A DNA stretch of 27,268 nt from the NCBI GenBank assembly GCA_023392995.1, contig JAEWMZ010000042.1:1-27268 (forward strand), read 5' to 3'. The notes under the pieces were generated by a model, which saw only the letters and a program-made list of their open reading frames with translations, had not been told where the DNA came from and ran no database searches. Shown here piece after piece: positions 1-7,582 of this stretch; position 1 is the first letter of the stretch; the number at the start of each line of letters is the position of its first letter. A program made the translations under genes and the position numbers. The stretch comes from Bacillota bacterium (lineage in GTDB: Bacteria > Bacillota > Clostridia > Lachnospirales > Lachnospiraceae).

Positions 1-1025
1 GATACCAGCTGCAGACTTGTATTATTTTCAAAATAGGTCTTAAGCAGCTTGAGCAGCTCCGTACCATTACTATTGTCATAAGCTTCAATTTTCCCGATGG
101 TATCATAGTAAAAGCTGCGTAGGATGGATTTGTCTCCGACAGCATACAAAACCCGGTACAAATCCAACTGATCATAAAAGCAGCATAGCTCATTCTTCCT
201 CTTGGCAATATCTAGGGCAGATAAAGCCTTCTCAAAGTTCTTATCCTGATTATAGATTCCCTGCTGATTCGAGCTGATTCCCATGGAAAGAGTGTATTCC
301 GACTTCTCCGGTCTTACAACCCGCAGGAATTCCTTTACAAAATTCTTAATATCCTCATCACTATAATCCACCAGTACAAGGATTAAACAGTCCTTATAGT
401 TAAAGGAAATATATAATTCCTGAAGGCTTCTCGCAGTTTTCTCCGCATAATTGGCAAGTACATCCATATACTCCTGGGAGTAGGTTCCATTCTTTCCAAC
501 TGCATAAATACTTACAAAGCTAAAATGTCCATCTCTTTGATATCCATACCGCTCCATCTGCAATATTTGGGTCTCCAGGTCTCCGACCCTGAAAATAATA
601 TTTTTAATCGTGGTTGCCATACTGCCTTCCACATGATCATTATTCATAATTCTAAGGCAGAAATCCCTTGTCATATCAACCATTCGTGTCTGCCAAGGTA
701 TTGTAAATAATGGAAGACTCACCTCATCACAATAGTCTATGACTTCCTTTGTAATCTCCTTTGTATGGGGTCCGATATTAACTACAAAGGCACTGACACC
801 TGCCTCATGCAAGCTCTTGGCGAACCTTAACAGCCAATCCTTTTCCTTATTGAGAATACCTGCTGTAAATACCAGCTCCTGCCCGTGGAGAAATGCACTT
901 ACGTCGGAGTCTTCAATGATATGCACCCATTGAACCAGATTCGTAAGCCCGTTGCGACCGGCCACCAAATTCATCTTATAGAGAAACGTTCCATTCTTGT
1001 AAAGCTTCTTTACCATAATTGCCAT
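1..1025 (-). CDS. PucR/CdaR-family transcriptional regulator, 3' end outside window
   Basis: The open frame runs 341 codons from an ATG at 1025 to the window edge with no stop. The start is chosen because GGTGA lies a few bases upstream and an in-frame TGA lies further upstream. The N-terminal part (about residues 1-125) resembles the PucR domain (WVHIIEDSDVSAFLHGQELVFTAG is split by typical hydrophobic spacing). The middle (about 165-285) resembles the degenerate GGDEF-like domain of CdaR/PucR proteins. The last visible part (LDLYRVLYAVGD, then a YFENNTSLQ-type helix) is where the family's C-terminal helix-turn-helix begins, so the DNA-binding helix is off the window. Such proteins usually control catabolic genes in response to a small ligand. 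The ligand is not visible here. It lies downstream of the lipoprotein gene on the same strand, separated by the IS110 insertion. Confidence 0.85.
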   Translation of the reverse strand, partial: MAIMVKKLYKNGTFLYKMNLVAGRNGLTNLVQWVHIIEDSDVSAFLHGQELVFTAGILNKEKDWLLRFAKSLHEAGVSAFVVNIGPHTKEITKEVIDYCDEVSLPLFTIPWQTRMVDMTRDFCLRIMNNDHVEGSMATTIKNIIFRVGDLETQILQMERYGYQRDGHFSFVSIYAVGKNGTYSQEYMDVLANYAEKTARSLQELYISFNYKDCLILVLVDYSDEDIKNFVKEFLRVVRPEKSEYTLSMGISSNQQGIYNQDKNFEKALSALDIAKRKNELCCFYDQLDLYRVLYAVGDKSILRSFYYDTIGKIEAYDNSNGTELLKLLKTYFENNTSLQLV

Positions 1026-1210
1026 AACTTCACCTGCTTTCAAACAGGACAAGAAACTTCTTCAAGCCGCCTCATATTCCTACCCTGCCTTAAGTCTACT
1101 TGTCTTGCAGAACAAAAGTGTGCTTCTCACACTCTCGCGATAGTAAATCCTCCCATGCACAGCATTTGTTCCGCAAGCGAAGCTGCGCATCCTCCCGGAG
1201 GGTTTTATTT
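1026..1210 (-). other. Upstream/leader region of the PucR-type gene
   Basis: No convincing gene is present. Reading on the minus strand, this region holds a small GC-rich palindrome near 1191-1202 (CCTCC/GGAGG), a CGCA/TGCG hairpin with a TTCG-containing loop near 1172-1188, and a clean 6-bp hairpin at 1117-1133 (AGTGTG, loop, CACACT). The 1026-1040 stretch supplies the ribosome site of the PucR-type gene. The hairpins could be a structured 5' leader or part of a dispersed repeat. Before the IS110 insertion this sequence would have directly followed the terminator of the lipoprotein gene. Confidence 0.4.
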
Positions 1211-1240
1211 CATAGGACGAACTTTCTTATGAACTTCCAT

Positions 1241-1461
1241 GCCGAGAGACTCGGCAACACCATGAATGAAACTTGTTATACTGGCATGTGTTTATTTTTC
1301 TGCCATTTGGATGTATACTTTCATTAACGGTAAATAATCGATTTTTATTTGGGCTTGCAGCCCGCCTATGAACTTGATTTATGGCTTTCTCTTTTTCACC
1401 ACCACCTGTCCAGTCATTACGACAAAAGGACGCATAGTAAAATGATAATTGACAGAAAGCC
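1241..1461 (+). ncRNA. Candidate IS110 bridge RNA (seekRNA)
   Basis: The non-coding left end folds, by eye, into four elements in order. The first is a 6-bp hairpin at 1241-1255 (GCCGAG/CTCGGC). The second has an outer 7-bp stem (1265-1271 with 1319-1325) and an inner 5-bp stem (1282-1286 with 1301-1305) around an asymmetric internal loop. The third is a 5-bp hairpin at 1351-1363. The fourth has an outer 8-bp stem (1383-1390 with 1454-1461), an inner 4-bp stem (1408-1411 with 1428-1431) and another internal loop. Two stem-internal-loop-stem units in this position match the target-binding and donor-binding loops known for IS110 bridge RNAs. I could not match the loop sequences to the proposed element ends, so the guides are unassigned. 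Confidence 0.5.
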
Positions 1462-1493
1462 GTGCCGTAAATTTTTATTGCGAGGTATACACT

Positions 1494-2741
1494 ATGAAAA
1501 AAATTTACGACAATTGTTGTGGTATTGATGTACACAAAAAACTTATGGTTGCCTGCTTTGTTCATGGCAATAAGCAAGAAATTCGTGAGTTTGGTGCAAC
1601 AACTAGAGAACTTCTTGAGTTAGCAGACTGGTTGCAACAAGGTAATTGTCAGATGGTTGCAATGGAAAGTACTGCCTCTTATTGGAAACCTCTTTATAAC
1701 ATTTTAGAATCCTCAGGTCTTGATGCCATAGTCGTTAATGCACGTCACATGAAGGCTGTTCCTGGTCGTAAGACTGACGTAAAGGATTCTGAATGGATTG
1801 CTGATCTGCTCCAACATGGACTATTACAAGCAAGTTATATTCCTAATAAGGATCAGCGTGAGTTACGAGAACTTGTTGGTTATCGTAAAAGTTTGGTGGG
1901 TGAACGCAACCGTGAACTTAACCGTCTTCAGAAGATGCTTGAAGGTGCAAATATCAAACTTTCTGGTACGATTACCGACATTAATGGAAAAAGTGCACGT
2001 AACATTCTTGAGGCAATTCTTGGCGGCTCTATCATCGATGAGGTAACGATCTCTGAAATGAAAAACAAAAAGCTCATTGCCCCCAATCTTAAAGCCACAG
2101 ATGAACAACTTATTGATGATTTAAATGGCTTCATAACTCCTTTACAACAGCGTATGATGAAAGAACTCCTTTCTCATCTGGATGAGTTAAATATTCACAT
2201 CAAAAATCTTGATGATGAGATTGATCATCACATGAAGCTGGAAGAAAAACAGGCAATTGCGGCAATCAAAGATGTTACTGGGATCGCAGACACAAGTGCT
2301 CAAGCAATCATTGCTGTCATTGGCACTGATATGAGTCGTTTCCCTTCCGATGGACATATCTCTTCTTGGGCAGGATTATGTCCAGGCAATAACGAAAGTG
2401 CTGGCAAACGAAAATCCGGGAAATTGCGTAAAGGTAATGCTTTACTCCGGTCCACCTTAGTAGTCTGTGCTCATTCGGCTGTAAAATGTAAAAATTCATA
2501 CTTCCATGCACAATTCAAGCGCATTAGTGCTCATCGTGGTGGAAAACGTGCCTATGTCGCTGTCGCTCATTCAATTTTAATAGCAATTTACCATATCTTA
2601 AAAGATGGAATTGCATTCAAGGATTTAGGAGCTGATTATTATAACCAATTCAACAAAGAACGTAAAATCAATTCTTTTCTCAAAAAACTTAAAGCATTAG
2701 GTTGGGAGCCACCTGTAGCCATGAATGATCTCCCTGCTTAA
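1494..2741 (+). CDS. IS110-family transposase (DEDD recombinase)
   Basis: This 415-residue protein has the two-domain IS110 layout. The N-terminal RuvC-like domain shows the acidic residues D12 (GIDVHKK), E58 (AMESTASYWKPL), and D95 with D98 (GRKTDVKDSEW). The C-terminal Transposase_20 domain (from about residue 255, IKDVTGIADTSAQ) contains GLCPGNNESAGK, with S302 as the likely catalytic serine. A coiled-coil-like charged stretch (about 120-150) joins them. The family moves by RNA-guided recombination through a circular intermediate, usually without target duplication. The ATG at 1494 follows GAGG closely, and earlier in-frame codons fall in the proposed RNA region. The frame is full length with no stops, so this copy may be active. 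Confidence 0.95.
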   Translation: MKKIYDNCCGIDVHKKLMVACFVHGNKQEIREFGATTRELLELADWLQQGNCQMVAMESTASYWKPLYNILESSGLDAIVVNARHMKAVPGRKTDVKDSEWIADLLQHGLLQASYIPNKDQRELRELVGYRKSLVGERNRELNRLQKMLEGANIKLSGTITDINGKSARNILEAILGGSIIDEVTISEMKNKKLIAPNLKATDEQLIDDLNGFITPLQQRMMKELLSHLDELNIHIKNLDDEIDHHMKLEEKQAIAAIKDVTGIADTSAQAIIAVIGTDMSRFPSDGHISSWAGLCPGNNESAGKRKSGKLRKGNALLRSTLVVCAHSAVKCKNSYFHAQFKRISAHRGGKRAYVAVAHSILIAIYHILKDGIAFKDLGADYYNQFNKERKINSFLKKLKALGWEPPVAMNDLPA

Positions 2742-2768
2742 TTTAAATTTTTACCATTAAAGTTTATC

Positions 2769-2790
2769 AGGGGGAAGTCTGCCCTTTTTT
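2769..2790 (+). terminator. Weak possible terminator after the transposase
   Basis: A short hairpin (AGGG at 2769-2772, CCCT at 2782-2785) is followed by a run of six T. The stem is only 4 bp, so this is a weak call. Confidence 0.3.
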
Positions 2791-2832
2791 ACGTTTTCTC
2801 TACACACTATTCTGAGGGGTTTCATAGTAAAT

Positions 2833-2869
2833 AAAAAACGGCGCTAGCACTATTTTGCTAAACGCCGTT
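2833..2869 (-). terminator. Rho-independent terminator of the lipoprotein gene
   Basis: A stem formed by 2837-2843 (AACGGCG) and 2863-2869 (CGCCGTT), extended by TAG/CTA, is followed on the minus strand by a T run (2833-2838). It lies 10 bp after the stop codon of the lipoprotein gene. Confidence 0.85.
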
Positions 2870-2879
2870 CCTCCTGTGA

Positions 2880-3989
2880 TCACTTTTGCATGGATGATTT
2901 TAAATAAACAATATTGCTGTCATATTCCTCACCATTCGACTGGGTATACACTAATTTATCTCCCGAAGGGCTCCAATTCGTAAATGCATTTTGAATATCA
3001 ACCGCTATTTGGTTCGCTTTTGCAGTCAGCATATCATAAACATAAAGTCCGTTCACTGTTGCATTGTTTCCGGCACCCTTTACATTATAAGCAATCATTC
3101 TCTGATCTGCTGACCAGGAAACTCCTCCAATCTCCGTGCCTTCCGCAATTTTCACCTGATTGCTGCCGTCAAGATCACAAAGCAGCAGCGTACTTTTTGT
3201 ACTGTCGCTTTGCAGTACCAGCAGCTTGGTTTCATCAGAAGAGAGAATTACATTAAAAACATTCTTTAGATTTAGATCAGTCTTCTCCTTTGTGGCTCGA
3301 TTCATCCGAATTAAAGAAGTATCATACTCTGAATTATAAAAAACATAGTCCTTTGTCATACGAAGGATAAAGACAGATTCGTCTTTCATACCCTCTAGTA
3401 CAGAGATATCTCCCGATGCACTAGCCAGGTATGCACCATTCTTATAAGCCGCACCGGCTACTTCATTCCCATACCATCCGGCACTAACAGCGCCAGCGAT
3501 ATCATTTCCCGTAATTCTAAAGGTATCCTTGGTGGCAAGATTCATTACATAATAAGCAGGATCACCCAGAACATACTCTGCATATAACAGGTGCTTTTTA
3601 TCAGCGGATAGGGTAGCTCCTCCCAGAAATACATTCTCTTGTTCTTTGATCAGCTTATATTCTTTGGTGTTGATATTATAATAATATAAGCTTCTGGGAT
3701 AAGTATCCGGAAATTCTGACAGGGTCATCTTTCCCAGCGTATCATTATCCTTTGATACAATCGCAGTCTCCTCGTCCAGCCAGTCAGAAATCTCAACATT
3801 CTCAAGCCGGTCGATTTTTTCAACTGATATTACAGGCTCTTGTGTTTCCTTATCCTCTTCCTCAATTACGGTGATGGATCCTCCCGGCTCCTCTGTGGTA
3901 ACTCTTTGCTCTTCCTTTACACTACATGCAGTAAGGCTTGATAGTAACATTAGTGCGATTATGGATTTTGTTATTTTTTTATTTTTCAT
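2880..3989 (-). CDS. Lipoprotein with WD40/TolB-like beta-propeller repeats
   Basis: A classic lipoprotein signal is present: MKNKK, a hydrophobic segment, then lipobox LTAC with the acylated cysteine at residue 22. An acidic linker (EEEDKETQEP) follows. The rest (about 60-369) has repeated blades with PD40/TolB-like motifs: LSADKKHLLYAEY, LSSDETKLLVLQSD, VSWSADQRMIAYN and NWSPSGDKLVYTQS. It should sit on the outer face of the membrane. The substrate is unknown. The start at 3989 is chosen because the signal peptide begins there and GGTG lies 8 bases upstream; ATG 4001 and TTG 4010 are in frame but poorly spaced. It follows the two-component genes on the same strand after about 190 bp, so it may be a sensor accessory or a target of that system. 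Confidence 0.8.
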   Translation of the reverse strand: MKNKKITKSIIALMLLSSLTACSVKEEQRVTTEEPGGSITVIEEEDKETQEPVISVEKIDRLENVEISDWLDEETAIVSKDNDTLGKMTLSEFPDTYPRSLYYYNINTKEYKLIKEQENVFLGGATLSADKKHLLYAEYVLGDPAYYVMNLATKDTFRITGNDIAGAVSAGWYGNEVAGAAYKNGAYLASASGDISVLEGMKDESVFILRMTKDYVFYNSEYDTSLIRMNRATKEKTDLNLKNVFNVILSSDETKLLVLQSDSTKSTLLLCDLDGSNQVKIAEGTEIGGVSWSADQRMIAYNVKGAGNNATVNGLYVYDMLTAKANQIAVDIQNAFTNWSPSGDKLVYTQSNGEEYDSNIVYLKSSMQK

Positions 3990-4020
3990 TTTAACACCCA
4001 TTCCTTTCAATTTTTGAGTA

Positions 4021-4076
4021 CCTATTCATAAATTGAATAGGCCTTAATAGAATGGTTGAAGATATTTTTTCAACCA
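4021..4076 (-). other. Two perfect hairpins before the lipoprotein gene
   Basis: One hairpin is CCTATTCA (4021-4028) with TGAATAGG (4034-4041) around a 5-base loop. The other is TGGTTGAA (4053-4060) with TTCAACCA (4069-4076) around an 8-base loop. Neither has a good T run on the minus strand, so they look more like leader hairpins, operators or RNA-processing sites than terminators. They lie between the kinase and lipoprotein genes and could set different expression levels. Confidence 0.5.
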
Positions 4077-4183
4077 ATTGCCTCCTATAGATACATCATA
4101 ACAGCCCTATGTTTCTATAAAATATACAACGGTATCGAATTTGCAAAAGAAATGCAACAATTTTGTATCCAACCCATACTTTT

Positions 4184-5641
4184 TTAAATATCATAGGCAG
4201 GAAGTGTAATCCGAAATGTAGTTCCTTCCTGATCTGATCTCACAAGTGTGAGCGAGCCTCCTTGCACCTGGGCATACTTTTTCGCAAGGGATAACCCTAA
4301 TCCTACACCGCCGTTCTCTCTGGCACGATTCTTATCCACGGTATAAAAGGGGTCAAAAATATTATTTACAACCTCTATCGGTATTCCTATTCCAGTATCT
4401 GAGATGTCAATTACAATCTGTTTCTCTTGTATGGCGTTTTTTATGAATATACTCCCTCCGGCGCTGTTATACTTGATGGCATTATCCAGGAGATTCATTA
4501 ATACGATCATCAGACTGTCTTTATCTGCTTTTGCATAGGCTTCAATTAATTCTACCTTTGAATGAATTCCAAATTTGTCCATCTTTCCGCCTAGACTGCT
4601 TAAAACCGCCAGAATCGTTTGTTTTACTTCCAGCCGCTCCATCCTATATTCAAACTCGTATTTATCAAGTGCGGATAGATCAAGCACCTTTATTACCATC
4701 TCATATAGCTTATGAGTTTCGCTTTTTATACTCTCTGTGGCTGTTTCAATAAGCTCATTATCCCCTGGATACATTTCCAACAAATCCAGATAGGCTTTGA
4801 TCGACGTTAAGGGTGTCTTAAATTCATGAGTGACATTTCCGATAAATTGCTTCTGCTGCTGATCCAGCAGTGATAACCGGTCAACTGCCAAGTTAAGCTT
4901 CTCCTGTTCCTCCTTCATACCCAAAAGAGTCCCTTTGATTTGTAAGCTCATATCACGGATTCCCTCACTAAGCCGTCCTAATTCATCACTTCGCCGAAGA
5001 GCGGCCACATCATAATGTCCCTCTCTGATCAGCCCCACCGCCTTCTCAAGACGGATAATATGATTGGCGAAGGCTCCAAAATAAAGATAGGCTAAGAGGA
5101 AGCTCACAAGAAATACTCCGGCTCCTACAAGGATAAATAAATGTCTGATCTGCCGGTAAAATTCCAGATACTGAGCCAGGGAAAAATTAAACTGGACAAC
5201 CCCAGCCTGCTCCTTCCCTATTTTAATCGGAGCCAGGTAATACAAGGCCTCTCCCTCGGTTAGATATGCGGTTTTGTTATTCAATGCAAGATCCCGGGTT
5301 TTTTTAATATTCTTTGATTCTGTCAAAGGTGTTTTTTGGCTGACAAGCTTGCCCTCCCGGTCATACAGGACTACTGTTTGACCACTGATCAGCTCTAATT
5401 GGGCCGCAAAGCTAACTCCATTTTCAGCAAGAAAGGTTTGAGGGTCTTTATTGGTTTGCGCTAATATCGTTTGAAGAAAATAGATGTTGGCAATCTCAGC
5501 CTGCTGTGCAAGATACTGTTCGTACTGAACTCTCTGGTTATTCTTGATTCCATTTAAAACAAAACTACTCAGGATAACTACCGTAAGCAACAGCAGACCC
5601 GCCAGGAATATACTGAATTTAATCTTGATACCGCTTCTCAC
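4184..5641 (-). CDS. Membrane sensor histidine kinase (HAMP, HisKA, HATPase)
   Basis: This 485-residue PhoR/ResE-like kinase has a first membrane segment at about 8-29, an extracellular sensor domain to about 167, a second segment at about 168-190, and a HAMP linker (SDELGRLSEGIRDM). The HisKA H-box is FIGNVTHEFKTPL with phosphoaccepting H272. The ATPase domain shows the N-box (NLLDNAIKYN, N383), G1 (DTGIGIP, 415-421), F-box (FDPFYTVD) and G2 (GGVGLGL, 444-450). All catalytic motifs are intact. The GTG start at 5641 has AGGAGG five bases upstream, and the frame overlaps the response regulator by 23 bp, which implies translational coupling. It should phosphorylate the upstream regulator. The signal is unknown. 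Confidence 0.95.
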   Translation of the reverse strand: MRSGIKIKFSIFLAGLLLLTVVILSSFVLNGIKNNQRVQYEQYLAQQAEIANIYFLQTILAQTNKDPQTFLAENGVSFAAQLELISGQTVVLYDREGKLVSQKTPLTESKNIKKTRDLALNNKTAYLTEGEALYYLAPIKIGKEQAGVVQFNFSLAQYLEFYRQIRHLFILVGAGVFLVSFLLAYLYFGAFANHIIRLEKAVGLIREGHYDVAALRRSDELGRLSEGIRDMSLQIKGTLLGMKEEQEKLNLAVDRLSLLDQQQKQFIGNVTHEFKTPLTSIKAYLDLLEMYPGDNELIETATESIKSETHKLYEMVIKVLDLSALDKYEFEYRMERLEVKQTILAVLSSLGGKMDKFGIHSKVELIEAYAKADKDSLMIVLMNLLDNAIKYNSAGGSIFIKNAIQEKQIVIDISDTGIGIPIEVVNNIFDPFYTVDKNRARENGGVGLGLSLAKKYAQVQGGSLTLVRSDQEGTTFRITLPAYDI

Positions 5642-6329
5642 TATAACCTCCTAAGGCTTTATAGCCAATTCCATGCACGGTTTGCAGGATCTCCATATGC
5701 TTTTCTCCCAATTTCTTTCGAACTCTTTGTACGTGAATATCAACGGTACGTGTCCCGCCCGCATACTCCATTCCCCATACCAGATCCAGGAGCTGCTCCC
5801 TGGAATATACCCGGTCTGGTTTTGATAAAAGCAGCGTTAATAGATCATATTCCTTTGGTGTTAAATCTAACTTCTGATCTCCTGCAAAGGCTGTTCTTTG
5901 TTGAAGATATAGTACAATTCCACCAAGGCTTACCGTGTCCTCTTCCTGCTCTTCTCCTGCTACCGACTGCATTCTCCGAAGCAGAGACTTTAGGCGGGCA
6001 AGTAATTCTCGCATATCGAAGGGCTTTGTGATATAGTCATCCGCACCCAGCTCCAGCCCTAATATTTTATTCACAATATCATCCTTTGCTGTCAGCATGA
6101 TTACTCCGATCCGCTTTGACTCAGGAAGCTTTTTCAAAATATCGTATCCGTCCATACCCGGCAGCATCACATCCAGAATAATCGCATCGGGGTTAAATTC
6201 CCGCAGACTTTTTAATGCCTCACCGCCATGATATACCACTTTTGCGGAATATCCTTCTTTTTTCAGGGCAAATGCAATGGCATCCGCAATATTTTTTTCA
6301 TCCTCAATTACCATTATTTTTTCATTCAT
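5619..6329 (-). CDS. OmpR/PhoP-family response regulator
   Basis: The 236-residue protein has a receiver domain (1-120) with the acidic pair in VIEDE, phosphoacceptor D53 (ILDVMLPGMDG), switch Thr in IMLTAKD and K102 (YITKPFD). The C-terminal winged helix (about 140-232) contains LTPKEYDLLTLLLS and the recognition helix RTVDIHVQRVRKKLG, which places it in the OmpR/PhoP DNA-binding class. The start at 6329 (MNEKIMVIEDE) fits the family N-terminus. Its AAGGAG lies 12 bases upstream, which is long, but the in-frame ATG at 6383 has no ribosome site. It is the first gene of a set with the kinase and probably the lipoprotein. Confidence 0.93.
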   Translation of the reverse strand: MNEKIMVIEDEKNIADAIAFALKKEGYSAKVVYHGGEALKSLREFNPDAIILDVMLPGMDGYDILKKLPESKRIGVIMLTAKDDIVNKILGLELGADDYITKPFDMRELLARLKSLLRRMQSVAGEEQEEDTVSLGGIVLYLQQRTAFAGDQKLDLTPKEYDLLTLLLSKPDRVYSREQLLDLVWGMEYAGGTRTVDIHVQRVRKKLGEKHMEILQTVHGIGYKALGGYSEKRYQD

Positions 6330-6515
6330 TCTATGTCCATGCTCCTTATTACACAAATAGCTATTATTATAATCTTCAATCATATATAGGTTGATTCATT
6401 CTACGTCTCATTCATATATTTGTCAATTTGTTCTATCTTACATTATCATTTGTTCGATTTTGCAGTTTCATAACCAATATTTCCATAATCCTCATATTTT
6501 GCTTCCGTCCTCGCC

Positions 6516-6635
6516 TAATACTTCACCTCTTATTTCATTGTCTCTTATTTCTTTGCCTCTTATTTCTTCGCCTCTTATTTCTTCGCTTCTTATTTTTCGT
6601 TTCTTATTTCATCCCCCTTAATACTTCACCTCTTA
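6516..6635. repeat. 15-bp degenerate tandem repeat array in a 455-bp spacer
   Basis: Six units beginning TCTTATTT occur in a row at 6528, 6543, 6558, 6573, 6588 and 6602 (period 15, one unit 14). The first half of the unit is constant and the last five bases vary. The array is bracketed by two copies of the 17-base word TAATACTTCACCTCTTA (6516-6532 and 6619-6635), the first of which runs into unit one. The whole spacer 6330-6784 has no convincing gene. It separates divergent genes and holds the operator-like palindrome described separately. Confidence 0.8.
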
Positions 6636-6705
6636 ATTCTTAACGATTTCATGCTGTTAACCTAATCCTAACCTTATAAGTTCTACATTTATTTCTTTCT
6701 TTCGC

Positions 6706-6731
6706 AACGCTGACAGGTATCTGTCAGTGTT
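6706..6731 (+). promoter_or_regulatory. Operator-like palindrome upstream of the MBL operon
   Basis: The arms AACGCTGACAG (6706-6716) and CTGTCAGTGTT (6721-6731) match over 11 bp with one G-T pair and a 4-base centre. A possible -10 (TATAAT, 6739-6744, or TACGAT, 6745-6750) follows, and GGAGG lies at 6772. Position and symmetry suggest a repressor site or a 5' UTR hairpin. The binding protein is unknown. Confidence 0.5.
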
Positions 6732-6784
6732 GTTCTCTTATAATTACGATAGTTAATAAAAATAACATATTGGAGGATGATCCT

Positions 6785-7582
6785 ATGATGATCAAAAATT
6801 TAAGCAGTAATATATATGAAGCAGACTTTGCCTGTAACGACCATTACACCAAACAGGTTATCTACTTTTTAGTAGATGGCTCCAGCGCTCTATTAATAGA
6901 TACTGGCTATGAAAGAGAGTCTGAGCAATTAAATACCTATTTGGAAAGGAAAGGCATTCGCATTGAGAAAGTGATTATCTCTCATTACCACGATGATCAT
7001 TTTGCAGGACTCAAGGCATTAAAGCGATTAAACAATGCTATTGAGGTTTATGGTTCCAGCAAGTATAGACAAACTCTTGAAAAAGAATATCAAGAAGATT
7101 TTCTTCACGATCCTGATATCGTTCCGACTATATACTGTGAACATAATCAATTTATATTCGGCGGACATCAGCTTCGCTTCGAAGAAGCCAGCGGCCATTC
7201 CGCTTGCAGCCTGCATACGATCATTGATGAGAAGTATATTCATGTCGCTGACAATATCATGTTTGATACAAAAGATACCGCATTATTGCCCCTACCCTAT
7301 GGTAACATTCAAGAGCATATCACAACGCTTAAGAGACTAAAAGAAAAGTCGGGATTGATCTTCCTGGGCTCTCATTTTTCCTCCGCTATTAACACTCTTA
7401 AGGATATGCATCTGGAGATGGATGCTCGGATTACCTATATGCAAAAAGTTCTGGAGTATCAGGGTAAATTGGATTATGATAAAATGACAGAGATGCTTCC
7501 AATCGAATTTAATCCAAGATGGCATGATCTTATGCTTCGTTTTTATCAGGAGCAACTGGGGGGTTGCTATGCGGCAGACTAA
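6785..7582 (+). CDS. Metallo-beta-lactamase-fold hydrolase 1
   Basis: The 265-residue protein has the MBL signature SHYHDDHFAG (H67, H69, D71, H72), which binds a two-metal centre. Further metal-site motifs are GHSACSLH, ADNIMFD and a C-terminal GSHF. The LLIDTGY segment before the motif is the usual first conserved block. These features support a hydrolase of the broad glyoxalase II/MBL superfamily with an unknown substrate. The ATG at 6785 is chosen because GGAGG is 8 bases upstream; the adjacent ATG at 6788 is the alternative. The 3' end overlaps the next MBL gene by 14 bp, so the two are co-translated. Confidence 0.9.
   Translation: MMIKNLSSNIYEADFACNDHYTKQVIYFLVDGSSALLIDTGYERESEQLNTYLERKGIRIEKVIISHYHDDHFAGLKALKRLNNAIEVYGSSKYRQTLEKEYQEDFLHDPDIVPTIYCEHNQFIFGGHQLRFEEASGHSACSLHTIIDEKYIHVADNIMFDTKDTALLPLPYGNIQEHITTLKRLKEKSGLIFLGSHFSSAINTLKDMHLEMDARITYMQKVLEYQGKLDYDKMTEMLPIEFNPRWHDLMLRFYQEQLGGCYAAD

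Larger units (their letters stand above)
1211..2827 (+). mobile_element. IS110-family insertion sequence (approximate ends)
   Basis: The element carries one DEDD-type transposase gene with about 280 bp of non-coding sequence before it and about 85 bp after it. This is the layout of the IS110 subgroup, which lacks long terminal inverted repeats. The ends are proposed from an 8-bp word, TTTCATAG, found at 1208-1215 and again at 2820-2827. A recombination core inside that word would leave one copy at an empty site. Joining the flanks gives an AT-rich symmetric site (TTTTATTT then TAAATAAAA) next to the terminator of the lipoprotein gene. Exact ends cannot be fixed without an uninterrupted homologous site. 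The element separates the lipoprotein gene from the PucR-type gene. Confidence 0.6.

Noticed and set aside
1080..1190. A 36-codon minus-strand frame starting MRSFACGTNAVHG before the PucR-type gene
   Set aside because: Its ribosome-site-like GGGAGG touches the ATG with no spacing, the region is full of hairpins, and I cannot match it to a protein family.
6391..6643. Two small plus-strand frames rich in Leu, Ser and Ile across the 15-bp array
   Set aside because: Their composition only reflects the TCTTATTT repeat, and neither has a ribosome site.
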